A stretch of DNA of 64,000 nucleotides from Oreohelix idahoensis. Taxonomy: Eukaryota; Mollusca; Gastropoda; Stylommatophora; Oreohelicidae. The translations under genes and the position numbers were made by a program. The stretch lies in NCBI GenBank assembly GCA_024509875.1, contig JAMPIV010017560.1, positions 124,001 through 188,000 of the forward strand, given 5' to 3'. The notes under the pieces were generated by a model. That model ran no database searches. It was not told where the DNA came from and saw only the letters and a list, made by a program, of their open reading frames with translations. Shown one piece after another: positions 23,059-33,609 of the stretch (its first letter is position 1; every line of letters begins with the position of its first letter).

Positions 23059-24103
23059 GTTCTTCTAAATTTTTCATTGATAAAGGTTTCCTTTCGTGTA
23101 AAAATGCGAGAAATGTAGGATTTACAGACGAAAGTACCTTATCGCGCATCAGTAAATCGAAGAGACCTTCATATGATTTTTCAATTTTGGATAATTCAAT
23201 CCATCTTTCTAATGTTAGTCGTATCTGTGACAGAAAATCACTAAAATTTCTGCCAGATTGAGGTAGTAATGTATGAAATCTTAAACGATATTCGTCTTCT
23301 GTCATTTGGAATTTTTGCAGAAGTGCTGCTCTAAGAGCATTATAGTCATTTTTCTCACCAATGCTGGTGGTATGATAAACTGCTAATGCATCCCCTGTAA
23401 GTAATCTGGATAAATATGTACAGTATAGCGCTTTATCCACGTTATAAGATCCACAAGTGGCCTCAAACCTATCTAGGAAGAATATTACGTCATCAGACGG
23501 GGGATTAAATTTTGGTAATTTAAGGTGAATTTCCTTAAAATAATCATGTCTGGATGGAGTTTGGCTTTCAAAAGTTCTCTGAGAATTAGCTTCCTGCGTA
23601 AACCTAATTCTCTCATATTCTGACTCTGCTAATTTCAGTTCATGCTGTCGTTTTTTTTCATTCTCTTCCATCTCAAGCTGAAGTCGTTTTACATTTTGTT
23701 CAGCTATTAATCTCCTCTCTTCCATTTCTTTTTGTTTATTTTCCATCTCAATCTTAAGTCTTTCTTCAGCCTCCCTTTGCTTCTGTTCTGCCTCTCGCTG
23801 AAATCGTTTATCTTCTAATTCAGCGGCCAATCTCATTTTTTTCTCCTCTTCCTCAGCTATAAATTTCCTCTTCTTTTCATCCTCCTCAGCAGTTAATCTC
23901 ATTTTTTTCTCATTTTCCTCAGATTCAATCCGTTTTTGATCTGCCTCAAATTGAAGTTTTTCTAGTCTTAAAGTTTCTAGCTTTCTCTGTTCGGCTTCTA
24001 TTTCTTGAGCTTTCCTATATTCTGCAAGTGCAAATGTTTTTGCTTCATCAGGAGCCATCTGAAGAGCTTTTGCTTGCTTAATGAAATAATCTAGTGAATA
24101 CAT
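23012..24103 (-). CDS. Gypsy-1 Gag
   Basis: 363 aa, starting MYSLDYFIKQAKALQMAPDE. Residues ~30-185 are a very charged Lys/Glu/Arg segment with repeated (E/K)R(L/K)xxE(A/E) patterns, very likely a long coiled coil. Residues ~205-350 look like a Ty3/gypsy capsid domain (FLDRFEATC, ..Y..LSRLLTGDALAVY, LRFHTLLPQSGRNFSDF). There is no CCHC knuckle within this frame. Gag would assemble the virus-like particle in the cytoplasm. The start is the first ATG in frame, ~1 kb after the 5' LTR. The frame is intact; the arrangement resembles the Gag of Gypsy-2 (56312-58381). Confidence 0.85.
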   Translation of the reverse strand: MYSLDYFIKQAKALQMAPDEAKTFALAEYRKAQEIEAEQRKLETLRLEKLQFEADQKRIESEENEKKMRLTAEEDEKKRKFIAEEEEKKMRLAAELEDKRFQREAEQKQREAEERLKIEMENKQKEMEERRLIAEQNVKRLQLEMEENEKKRQHELKLAESEYERIRFTQEANSQRTFESQTPSRHDYFKEIHLKLPKFNPPSDDVIFFLDRFEATCGSYNVDKALYCTYLSRLLTGDALAVYHTTSIGEKNDYNALRAALLQKFQMTEDEYRLRFHTLLPQSGRNFSDFLSQIRLTLERWIELSKIEKSYEGLFDLLMRDKVLSSVNPTFLAFLHERKPLSMKNLEEHAKNFLHCSPNHGSK

Positions 24104-25127
24104 TATGCTTTATAAGTAGTCACAATACTCTTGATTTATAAAAATGATAATTAATCAATATAAAATAATTAACCTTGTTACTATAACAAGTGTTCTTCGT
24201 TCCTGTCCTTAGAACGGTATAATGTTATCATATAATTATTAAATATGTTATTAATCAATAAATTTATGTAATGAAATGTCATGCAATGAACAACGTGAAA
24301 GACAATAGAAACATTACCGACAAGACACGATATAATCAACGACTGAAAACGTTCGCATAAATCAAAAAAAAATAAAAAATGGAAAAATTAAGAAGTACTG
24401 TTGCAAAAAATGCAATGAAATATGCGATAATCTTACACAAGACAATTAACAACACAGTGTAAAAACATAGGTTTTGTAAAAAACTGAACGACAGGAAGAT
24501 TAGACGGACGCATAATACAAACAAAATTCATCATAAAACAAAATACCAGTAAAAATAACTGCCAAAAACAACAAGTAAACGTGACGAAACAGCTAAACAG
24601 ATACTATCATAAGGGACAACTAGCGATCAGAACTTCGGCAAGGTTTCTAGCCTTGTACCGGAATTATCGCTCAATTGAAACTTACAAAATGAGCCCTACA
24701 GAACGTATGACGAAGAGCCCGAATTGGCTTCGAGATGGATCTCGTTCGACAGATCAACCTCCCTACCTCCCACGAAGAATACAACACATATAACATGTAA
24801 CATGTAAAATATAGATATGGACATATCACGGAAGGCACAGCTAAAAGTAATAAAGCGTATAAGGAGAACACGTTATACTTAACTCGCGTGCAGGTAAAAA
24901 ATCAATGTGCCTCGTCTCCGTGTATGTACGTTTGAGGATAAAATACTTCGTTCTGAGTATTAGACCACAGCTCGCACGTAATAGTGACTAAGAGATGATC
25001 CCAAGATGTTGTCGCCTTGAAAGTTCAGATCTTCAGATGATCCTAAGATGTTGTCGCCTTGAAAGTTCAGATCTTCCATTGCTGATACTTGTATAGGGTA
25101 CGTTTCCTGTGAAATTCTAGATTTCAT
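24104..25127 (-). other. Gypsy-1 5' leader
   Basis: About 1 kb of AT-rich leader between the 5' LTR/PBS and the gag ATG. It holds a near-perfect tandem duplication at 24994-25077 and no gene. Confidence 0.65.
24994..25077. repeat. 41-bp tandem duplication in Gypsy-1 leader
   Basis: GATGATCC(C/T)AAGATGTTGT followed by CGCCTTGAAAGTTCAGATCTTC, present twice in a row. Confidence 0.85.
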
Positions 25128-25145
25128 CCCCACACTGGAGCACCA
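25128..25145 (-). promoter_or_regulatory. Gypsy-1 primer-binding site
   Basis: On the minus strand TGGTGCTCCAGTGTGGGG starts 5 nt inside the 5' LTR. A TGG start complementary to a tRNA CCA end at this position is the standard PBS. The tRNA was not identified. Confidence 0.7.
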
Positions 25146-25150
25146 ATTAC

Positions 25151-26220
25151 TGTTGAGTTCATTTTATGGTTGAGTACAGTTTATACTGGTGAAGAGGTAG
25201 CTTAAAACGCGAATGGTTAAAATGAACGAATGTCAACAATATTCTTCCAACGAACTTCAACAAGTAGTGAACTGGGCAAGTACTGGCAGTACATAAGTCG
25301 GTGATGACTGTACATCGATTTTATTCAACATGACACAGACGGAGTGGACAAGACTAACATCGTCACAGGCGCAAAGATCATACATCAGCATCATGGTAAT
25401 TACTTTTAAAGTTCCTGAAGATTCTCTACCATAAAGTCCTCTGACTCAAGTGACTAAGGATCACAAACTGTTACCGTATAATATTCTTCTCATTCAAGTC
25501 CGTTGACCTTCTCTCAAGGACGTCTATCATGGTAACGTATTCATACTCCAGGATAAAATCTTCCATATCATACTTCACAATCCCATACGTTCTCCAAAAC
25601 ATAACGTTAGATAGCATATAGTTTCAAACAAAGTCATACACGATAATACGAACAGGTTAGAGATTCCAGTTGGCTAACCTCTCCCATTCTATGCCACGCT
25701 TCTGGTATTGTTGTAACAGCATATTAAAACATGTGCATAAGGTAATCAATAACTTCTTCCACTCGTAGGAATCCTTCTTCTACGATACAAATCCTAAAGG
25801 CAAACGACTATGTAGATCCATTCTAGGAATAACATCTTCCCGCTAGACTAGTATTAGAGCGGCCTTATAATACAGCTTTAAATAAGAAGTGGGGCGATAA
25901 CTTACGTGACATTGCTGCTATTGGTTTCGACCTGAAGACCAATACAGATCACTAGAATAAATGGCTTTCCATAAACATGCCATTGAATACAAATATAATA
26001 TAACAATCATGGACATAAACAAGTTCCATGTTGCCCCTTCAAAAATGACGTCACAAACCACTCAACTAGGTTACCCGTGCGTCCCAAAGCAACACACACT
26101 GCTTTGTGCACGTCAGTGCGCGAATCATTCGACCGCACAAATAATATCACTACATCAAGACTGGTGCGTACATTTGGCAGGACCGAAGACTACCCCCTTA
26201 GGTAATAAATGTACGTAACA
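25151..26220 (-). repeat. Gypsy-1 5' LTR
   Basis: 1070 bp, paired with 15383-16452. It should contain the element promoter and polyadenylation signal. The 85-aa open frame inside both LTRs is antisense to the element and has no recognisable domain. Confidence 0.93.
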
Positions 26221-26360
26221 ACCCTTCTATCTACAACTCTGCCAAGAGTAATCTTGTACGAAGGTAGACACTTTTGACGACCCATTTTAGATACTCTTGT
26301 GTTTTGGCCACTGGTAGACCACTACTGCAGAGCAGTTGTCACCCATTTTGAAAATCGGTG
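26221..26360 (-). repeat. R-family repeat, right half
   Basis: Continues from 15382 (same ACCCT duplication) with TCTATCTACAACTCTGCCAA and GTAATCTTGTACGAAGGTAG, matching 10370-10500. Confidence 0.65.
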
Positions 26361-26404
26361 TAATGATGGCCATCAATGACCAAACTTAGGTTATAAACAT
26401 GAGG

Positions 26405-26510
26405 GTCTTCAAAGGTATCAGCCTTCGCTCAAGATTGCTCTTAGCAGAGATACAAATAGAAGAATGATGCTTCTATTTGAGGGGACTCACAGGAATTTCA
26501 AGAAATCAAG
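26405..26510 (+). repeat. R-family fragment, opposite orientation
   Basis: GTCTTCAAAGGTATCAGCCT, CTCAAGATTGCTCTTAGCAG and AGATACAAATAGAAGAATGATG align with the + copy near 2785-2840. With 26221-26360 it makes a head-to-head pair. Confidence 0.5.
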
Positions 26511-28096
26511 CATAACAACTGAGATCATCTAAGCTGTCATGAACATTTTATCTTCCCACCCCTTTGTGAGGAAAAATAAATTTGCTCGTATTTTCTGATC
26601 CACCAGCTGAAATAATTCAGTAAAATATTACTTTAATAGCTCTGTGTGTTATGTAATTGAAATAACAGAGCCATACGGGCGCAATTCACTCAATAAAGGT
26701 TAAATCAACTATCAATTTGTATTTACAGATAACCAATTTAATAATCAACCATATTCAAACCAATTTAATAATCAATCATATTCAACAATGTAAAAATAGA
26801 GTTCTTTAGGAAAAAAAAATAAGCTGTGATGTTTTCTTCACTTGTAGTGACTTTGAAGTGGCTTTCGTTTAAAAAAAAGTTCTTTTGTTGGGCCTAACTG
26901 TAATACTTAACTCGTTATGTGTTGAAGATGATTTATTGTTGGTGTTAGGTTCCGTCACTGTTCGTTCCCAAGGGTGTTGTTGACTGTTCCACCAATCGTC
27001 AGATTATGTGGCAGTAGCACGTCCCTGGCGATAATGCTGGTGGTAACTACTCCAGTTGTCAAGGCAAGCGTCTTCAAGACCCGTCTGATGTAGGCGTCTA
27101 CCGTAGACTGCTGGCAACTTGAACCCCAGACTTGTACCACAAACTGAGAGAAAACAGATGTTTCTTCTAAGTATAGGGTCTCTTGACATGAGAATCAGGC
27201 ATACTCCGCGGCCATTCCACAACTTTATCTTCCTCAGTGAGTTGGGTGAAATTGTCTTTGGTCAGCAGCGGAAAACGACAATTGCATTATTTAAACACGT
27301 TTGAATATACACATAAACTTACTATAATGTTAATATAATAAATATTTTCACCATGATGTCATCATTATCCACTCCCTGCTCCACATAAAGCCTGAGGGTA
27401 TCTCTGCTTTTGAATTCCCTGTGAAGACACCCGCACAAACCAGTCATTAGGTCTTGCAATGGTGGTTCATGCAATCATTTTCTATGCTGAGGTTGTCAGA
27501 TTCGTATGAACATGTACATCCACAAGCAGTGTACACAAAAATAGAAAATGTACATATTACAACTTACCCTGATTACCAGGAATTAATTTACAGACTCCGT
27601 GCAGAGGTAAATGTGCCGAATAGTGTGGAGCCACTGGTTTTAAAAGGCAGTCTTATGGGTGGTCGAGGTATTATTTTAATTATAATCCCAAAGTTATTCT
27701 ATATGTAGGCTCCTAGGACTCGTGGTTTCCATACTATAGTCGAGTTTTCTTTCTGTCTAATATCAGAAGATCCTGTAATACGAAGTCCTGTCCTTATGTT
27801 TAAATCCTGTTTCTGTTCATTATCCTGGCTGTCTGAAGTGTCTTTTTGACGAGATGGAAATGCCGTGAAGTAGTCTTAAAATGTTGTAGATTATAAGGGA
27901 CATTTTCGCCCACACATACATGCGGTTTCGTTGGAAAAGCTCTAATCAGAAGTGGTTTATTTTAGCACTTCCATGCCAATCTAACCACGAATCAATGTCT
28001 GACATCGGTACGGTCTTTTCCCCCCACAACCCTCATCTGTAGAACATTCTGCATGACACGCAAGATATTTTCTTTACATGTCATTTACTGTCTTTT
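26511..28096. other. no gene seen
   Basis: AT-rich. Overlapping frames at 26955-27300 show no recognisable domain. A stretch near 27370-27490 weakly resembles 3500-3660 and may be a worn repeat. Confidence 0.4.
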
Positions 28097-28108
28097 ATGA
28101 CCATTTAA

Positions 28109-28700
28109 CATCAACATCAGAATGAATAAGGCAAGAACAGCCTTTTTTTAGCCTAAACAACATCTGGAAGTCCTCTCAATACAGCACAAGCACAAAATTA
28201 AGATTATATCAGAGCTGTGTGCTTTCTGTGCTTCTCTATGGTGCGGAATGCTGGAGAGTTACAGAGAAGGAAATGTCGAAATTGTCCTCTTTTCACACAA
28301 CTTGCCTAAGAAAAATTCACCGAATCGTTTGGCCGAATACCATCACAAACCAAGATCTGCTTACTCGAAGCAAGCAAGAGGACATGCACACCATCATAGC
28401 TGGCAGACGCTGGAGCTGGGTTGGCCATGTCCTCAGAAGAGACCCCGATGCCATCACAAGAATAGCTATGCTTTGGACCCCTGAAGGAAAACGAAAGAGA
28501 GGCCGACCAAAAACAACCTGGCGGAGGACTGTGGAGGCTGAGATGCAAAGAATGAATTAGAATTGGGGCACTGTACTAAGGATGGCCACAGACCGAGCAA
28601 AGTGGAATCAATTTGTTGCTGCCCTACAAGACGCCACTAGGCGTGATGGCCACTGACTGCTTTGACGGTTGGCGGCTAAGGATCAAAGAAGAAGAAGAAG
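28109..28700 (+). mobile_element. 5'-truncated LINE with 12-bp target duplication
   Basis: ATGACCATTTAA flanks the copy at 28097-28108 and 28701-28712. The sequence codes for a LINE RT C-terminus: NIWKSSQYS, an LSVLLYGAECWRVTEKEM block, GRRWSWVGHVLRRDPDAITR and GKRKRGRPKTTWRRTVEAEM. It then has a short 3' UTR (GTGATGGCCACTGACTGC) and a (GAA)n tail at 28687-28700. One extra T near 28146-28152 and a stop near 28558 break it. The clean duplication and tail make this a typical target-primed insertion. Confidence 0.88.
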
Positions 28701-28755
28701 ATGACCATTTAAGGTCTTGGTTCTCCATTTCGCCTTTTCTGTTTACAGACTCTGT

Positions 28756-28953
28756 GTCACCGTAGGGTTTGCCCAAGCATTGTTTATGCTTCTGGCAAGG
28801 TTATATGAACGCTTAAAGTATGTCACCGTAGGGTTTGCCCAAGAATTGTTTATGCTTCTGGCAAGGTTATATGAACGCTTAAAGTATGTCACCGTAGGTT
28901 TGCCCAGGCATTATAAATACATTGCCAAGGTTGGGTGAACGTTTAAAACAGTT
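28756..28953 (+). repeat. 66-bp tandem triplet
   Basis: Three head-to-tail units starting at 28756, 28822 and 28888, each opening GTCACCGTAGG. Units 1 and 2 are almost identical; unit 3 is diverged. The period is a multiple of three, so an open frame spans the first two units, but no protein family is recognised. Confidence 0.85.
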
Positions 28954-31403
28954 CACGAGGAAGAAAATAGAGTGAGGATTAAAAATAACAGACAACGGTT
29001 CACTAACTTCGCTTGCGTTAGTAAAACGTGAGTATTTTTCTGGTGAGTAGTAAATAAAGCTCGACCAATAGTTTGAGCTGGAAAACAGATTAGGGAACGA
29101 ATCAGAGGTAGCGAAAGAAACGCACCAGGTAACAATGACTAGAGGTCAGAAAGGTGTGCGGGTTTCTGAAGGGCAGTCGGGTTTCAGAAGTTGAAGAAGC
29201 AAGAAGTGCTTTTGGCGGTTGCCACCATTTTTAACAGATTCTGTGGTTATACAGATAAGTTCAGAAGTTATACAGAAAATGCAGAAGCTGTAGAGATAAC
29301 TCAGAAGATTAAAGGATTCTGTAGTTAGACAGAAATAGCATAAGTTTTAGAAGGTTCGGAGGATGTGATAGCTCTAGTCAGTAACTATACAAGATAACTA
29401 AGAAGTTTCGTATAGACAGAGTTGAAGATGATTAAGAAAGTTCTTATAGTCACAGTAGAGAGTGTATTTCTGGAGAGATTCAGGGAATTGCCTGTAAGTA
29501 TGGTTTTGAACTTATCATTCATATTGATGAAAAATTGCAGGAGAAGTAAATCAGAAATCCCAAGTCGACATGTCAAATAAATGTTGAGAACTTTGTTGAC
29601 TAAGCGACCTAGAGAAGAGAAGTATTTGAATGATACATTGATGGTCAAGCTTGGTACTGTTATATACGAATAGATGGTAAGAATGAATTCCAAGAGGAAA
29701 ACCATATTTTTATCAGAGTGAGTTCACAGAGAGTGAACCAATGAGTCGTCTACAGAAATAGTTACGACAAGTAAACGACTGGGAGAGTCGACTTCTTTAA
29801 AAACTACCTACATGCTCTCGCATGTAAGTATGGAGTATAGAAGACTTGTTACATGTATAAGAATTATAGTATGCTTTTCAGGACCGGAAATAGAGGCAGG
29901 TCTGACCAAGTTTGGTCAGGAGGAATAAAAGCACAAGACAATGAGTTGGAAGTGCTGATCAGGAGTATTGAGGCATATTAAGCAAACTGAGGTAGAGTTT
30001 GAAGAGGCTAAACAAGTAAATGGAGATGATAGAAAAACAAAGGGAGATTAAGTATATATACACGAGATAAAGAGTTTATGTATGAAGCAACTATGATACA
30101 ACTGTATGTGAGCTCTATGAAGAATTACCTGCGTTATTGAAGAATATTACATGTAAATAAATGTTTTTTTGCAAGAGAGAAAACATATGTTTGAGTCTAT
30201 CCTTGAGGGTTGTTGTATGTAGGCCAGGTCAATAATCATTATAAAATCCACTAACGATCAGTCACTATAATAACAACGGAGAAGGAAACGAACGAGTCGA
30301 GGGTTGAACAAAGGAGGAAAAAGTAGTTCATCCAGGAATCACCAACTCTGGCGGAGATGGCCAGTACTTATACACAATAGCATTAACTTGGAAGATAAAC
30401 AAAAGAGACTTGTGTGTGTAAAAACTTGAAATATTTCACTAGGCCTGCCATCTGCCACCTAGTGAAAACACACCACGGTTACACACACTTTGAATTGGTA
30501 CCGTAGTTCACACCACACACACTGGTACATTAGGTGAATTGGTACCGTAACCAGTCCACAGCACGGTCACATCAATACTTTACAGATATAACATTATAAT
30601 CTCCTCCCAGATGATATTTCCCTGTATTTTCCCTAAATTTTTTATCACCGCAAAGTCCATCTGCCGGAAGTATTACATCCCTGTCCTTGTCGTAATCTTC
30701 AGCGAGATGGTCATTTCCTACATCGCAGTGAGATCTGTCGTGTATTTTATCATGTCATGTTTGCAAGCTTGCACTGTATCATGCGGCACCCTTGTAGCAT
30801 GTATCTTCCCAGACAAGAAGTCAGAGTTAACAATAGGAGTGTCGCTCTGTGCAGACTCTTACTCCACCTAGAGCTAGCGATAAGCAAAACTCAATGTGGC
30901 AAATGCATTCCTTCGTGACGCGTCCCCAATAACAAAAAAGAAAATAACCAGGAGAGTGGGGTGGGTGAGAGGTGTGACAAGATGTGATAAGAAAACCTTG
31001 AACGATGAAAGCGAAACAACGATAAGTAGCGGGTGAGAAAAAAACAAAAGGAAAGGCACAGGAGAGAAAATGAAGGAGGTCACAGGAAAAAGTAGCGATC
31101 GAAGATTTGACTTGTCACAATGATGATAATTGGAAGTAGTAGTAATGAGAGAAAAGATCTGACAGCGACTTTCCGTTTCTCTGTGAATGGAAGCTCCCAC
31201 ACACACAAACTTTGATCCGCGCGGCATAGTTCTCGCAAATCTGCCTCTAAATTTACCAAAAGACTAATTACTTTAATCCTAATTACGAAACTAGAATTAG
31301 CAGTTCAGAATTTTATAAGCTGCGTCTGCAATATCTTCATTCGCGACTTTTTTCCACACCTTCGCACTTTTCAGACGTTATCAGTCTGATTACTAGTCAG
31401 AGC
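28954..31403. other. no gene seen
   Basis: About 2.4 kb of unique-looking DNA. Purine-rich stretches with many CAGAA/AGAAG motifs at 29220-29420 and GGTACCGTA repeats around 30517 and 30541. No domain, TIR or LTR recognised. Confidence 0.45.
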
Positions 31404-31416
31404 ATAGACCTTACTT

Positions 31417-31682
31417 ATAACATATAAGGAAGGGAAACCCCGAGGCCTGTAAACAGTAAATAAATATTAGACAAACATAAAGGTATGTTTTCAGGTGATG
31501 CCTAGATGGCAGGGAGGATAGTGTGATTCGATTGCATGGCTAGGCGGGGTTGTCGCACGGAAGGTCCTGGGTTCGAGTCCTGGGTAAGCCACTCACGTCT
31601 GTTGTCTTTCTGTTGTCTAGTTTTCTATTTCTTTATTTCTTACGACTGCCTGAAAACATATCTTTATGTTTGTCTAATATTT
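31417..31682 (-). mobile_element. SINE-B, copy 2, internally inverted
   Basis: Flanked by the 13-bp duplication ATAGACCTTACTT (31404-31416 and 31683-31695). The left part (31417-31497) is the SINE-B tail in minus orientation. The right part (31498-31682) is the tRNA-like head (B-box GGGTTCGAGTCC near 31570) in plus orientation, running into the start of the tail again. About 36 bp at the two ends are inverted repeats. This arrangement fits twin priming during insertion. Confidence 0.8.
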
Positions 31683-31695
31683 ATAGACCTTACTT

Positions 31696-32334
31696 GTCTC
31701 TCAGTCAGCCCATGCGGTGCATGAAAACTGTTATTTGAGTTACAAGAACCGGGGGAACCATCTGATGTCGAAGTCGGGAGTTCTTTGTCATCAGCCAGTA
31801 CCATCCCATCACTTGTGTTCATTAATCAGTACTTTCCAGCACCGTGGTTTTATCGCAAAGCCCCTAGGACTCTGCAGACAGTTTCTCCACTAGAAAAAGC
31901 AAAATTAATCCCCCCACTGTCGTTGTTATTCAATGGAGGAATGCTGAAATCTCGTGACGATTCCTTCTAAACCAGTGGCGTAACTAGGGTTGATGGCGCC
32001 CAGGGCAAATAAGAAAATTGCGCCCCTTGAAAACTTCCTTTAAAATGCTGGCTGAATTCTAATATTAGTACTCAAACTAGTGACTCGTTGTAATACCTGT
32101 TACAAAATAATAGAAACAAAATACACTTTTATTGTTAAAAAATGAAACTTATATTATTGCTAATATATTTTTACAACTGTAACCAAGTACTTATTTCTCA
32201 CCTTGTCAATGCCTTTTAATTTTACAAATTGCAAAAACTATCAGTGGGTAAATAAAAAATTGTTACTTTCGAAAAAAATTTGATAACAAATTTGTTTATT
32301 TTACTAGATATTTAATTTTAAAAAAAAATTTTTT
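31696..32334. other. possible DNA-transposon left part
   Basis: At 31973 a motif ACCAGTGGCGTAACTAGGG starts a region running into the inverted arm at 32335. CAGTGGCGTA-type sequences are common transposon ends, but no matching right end was found. The rest is A/T-rich. Confidence 0.3.
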
Positions 32335-32448
32335 AATATTTTAAACACAGGCTCTAAATGCACTAAAAAGAAACAAATAATTTTTCAATGAGTTTATAGC
32401 TTGCAGTCAAAAAATGTAACATCAAATTGACAAAAAGCGTGGGGCGCT
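32335..32448 (+). repeat. inverted repeat arm, left
   Basis: 114 bp, roughly 90% identical to the reverse complement of 33496-33609. The arm runs from AATATTTTAAACACAGG to GTGGGGCGCT. Confidence 0.85.
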
Positions 32449-32484
32449 TAAGCGCTTATCGAATATTTTATCCATAAGTGACAT

Positions 32485-33460
32485 TGGAGAATTTTTCAAA
32501 ACAACTGTAGGAGTTCGCCAGGGATGTATCCTGTCACCAGTGCTCTTTAACATTTATCTAGAACATATTATGCAGGAGGCTCTCTACGATTATAAATCAA
32601 CCATATCGATTGGAGGCCGACCTCTGTGTAATCTACGTTTTGCTGATGATATTGATCTGATAGCTGGAACAGAATCAGAACTTCAAGACCTTACCTCTAG
32701 ACTGGAGAAAGTAACAAGAACATATGGGATGGAAATTAATATAGAAAAAAAGCAAGATATTGGTGAATAGCCATAAGAAACATGTTCCGACCAACATTAC
32801 GTTAAATGGGCAAACGTTAGAAGAAGTTAACACCTTTAAATATCTCGGGTCCACTATATGTAGTGATGGAAGATCAAATAAAGAAATCAAGACAAGACTT
32901 GAGATGGCCTCAGCTGCCATGACAAGGTTGAATGTGATCTGGAAAAGTAACATCAGTTTTCCTGTGAAGATCAAATTATACAAATCACTTGTATTATCTA
33001 TTCTCTTGTATGGGTGTGAGGGCTGGACACTCACTGCGGATACGGAGCGAAGGATTCAGGCTTTCGAGCATAAATGTTATAGAAGAATTTTGCGCATTTG
33101 CTATAAAGAGCACAAAACAAATGTCTATGTTAGAGAGAAGATAAACACCTATGCAGGCCATCAAGAACCACTTTTGTCAATAGTGAAACGTCGAAAGCTT
33201 GCCTGGTTTGGGCATGTAACTCGTCATGACTCCCTTTCGAAAACGATCCTCCAGGGAACAGTCGAAGGTAAACGGAGAAGAGGAAGGCAAAGAAAATCCT
33301 GGGCTGATAACATCAAAGAATGGGCAGGACACGGTTTTTCCACACTTGTACGCATTGCTGAGAATAGAGAGCAGTGGAGGACCCTGTCTGCTGATGCTTC
33401 CACCATGGCACCCCTACGACCCATGAAGGTTATGGGTTGAGATGATGATGAAGTGTGTAA
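32485..33460 (+). pseudogene. LINE RT fragment between inverted arms
   Basis: Plus strand. The frame opens inside the RT fingers/palm (TVGVRQGCILSPVLFNIYLE), contains the catalytic FADDIDLIAG (~32638) and LEKVTRTYGMEINIEKK, then shifts frame near an A run at 32747-32753. The second frame carries NTFKYLGSTICSDG, LYKSLVLSILLYGCEGWTLT, RRKLAWFGHVTRHDSLSKTI and KRRRGRQRKSWADNIKEWAG to a stop at 33440, followed by a GATGATGATGA tail. These blocks are those of RTE-like LINEs. The 5' endonuclease half is missing. Confidence 0.85.
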
Positions 33461-33495
33461 TGAAGTATAAGCAGAAGTTAATTTCATATAGAATC

Positions 33496-33609
33496 AGCGC
33501 CCCAGGCTTTTTGTCAATTTGATGTTACATTTTTTGACTGCATGCTATAAACTCCTTGAAAAATTATGTGTGGCTTTTTAGTGCATTAAAAGCCTGTGTT
33601 TAAAATATT
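33496..33609 (-). repeat. inverted repeat arm, right
   Basis: Partner of 32335-32448, starting AGCGCCCCAGGCTTTTTGTC on the plus strand. Confidence 0.85.

Larger units (their letters stand above)
15383..26220 (-). mobile_element. Gypsy-1: Ty3/gypsy LTR retrotransposon, IN before RT
   Basis: A complete insertion: two 1070-bp direct LTRs, 5-bp target duplication ACCCT (15378-15382 and 26221-26225), PBS, PPT and coding order gag - protease - integrase - RT - RNase H on the minus strand. Integrase precedes RT, as in copia and in the Gmr1-like group of Ty3/gypsy elements; RT and RNase H are gypsy-like in motif. No env-like frame follows RNase H. The LTRs differ at about four bases by eye, so insertion was recent, yet the reading frame is broken in several places and a hAT-like element sits in pol. 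Confidence 0.92.
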
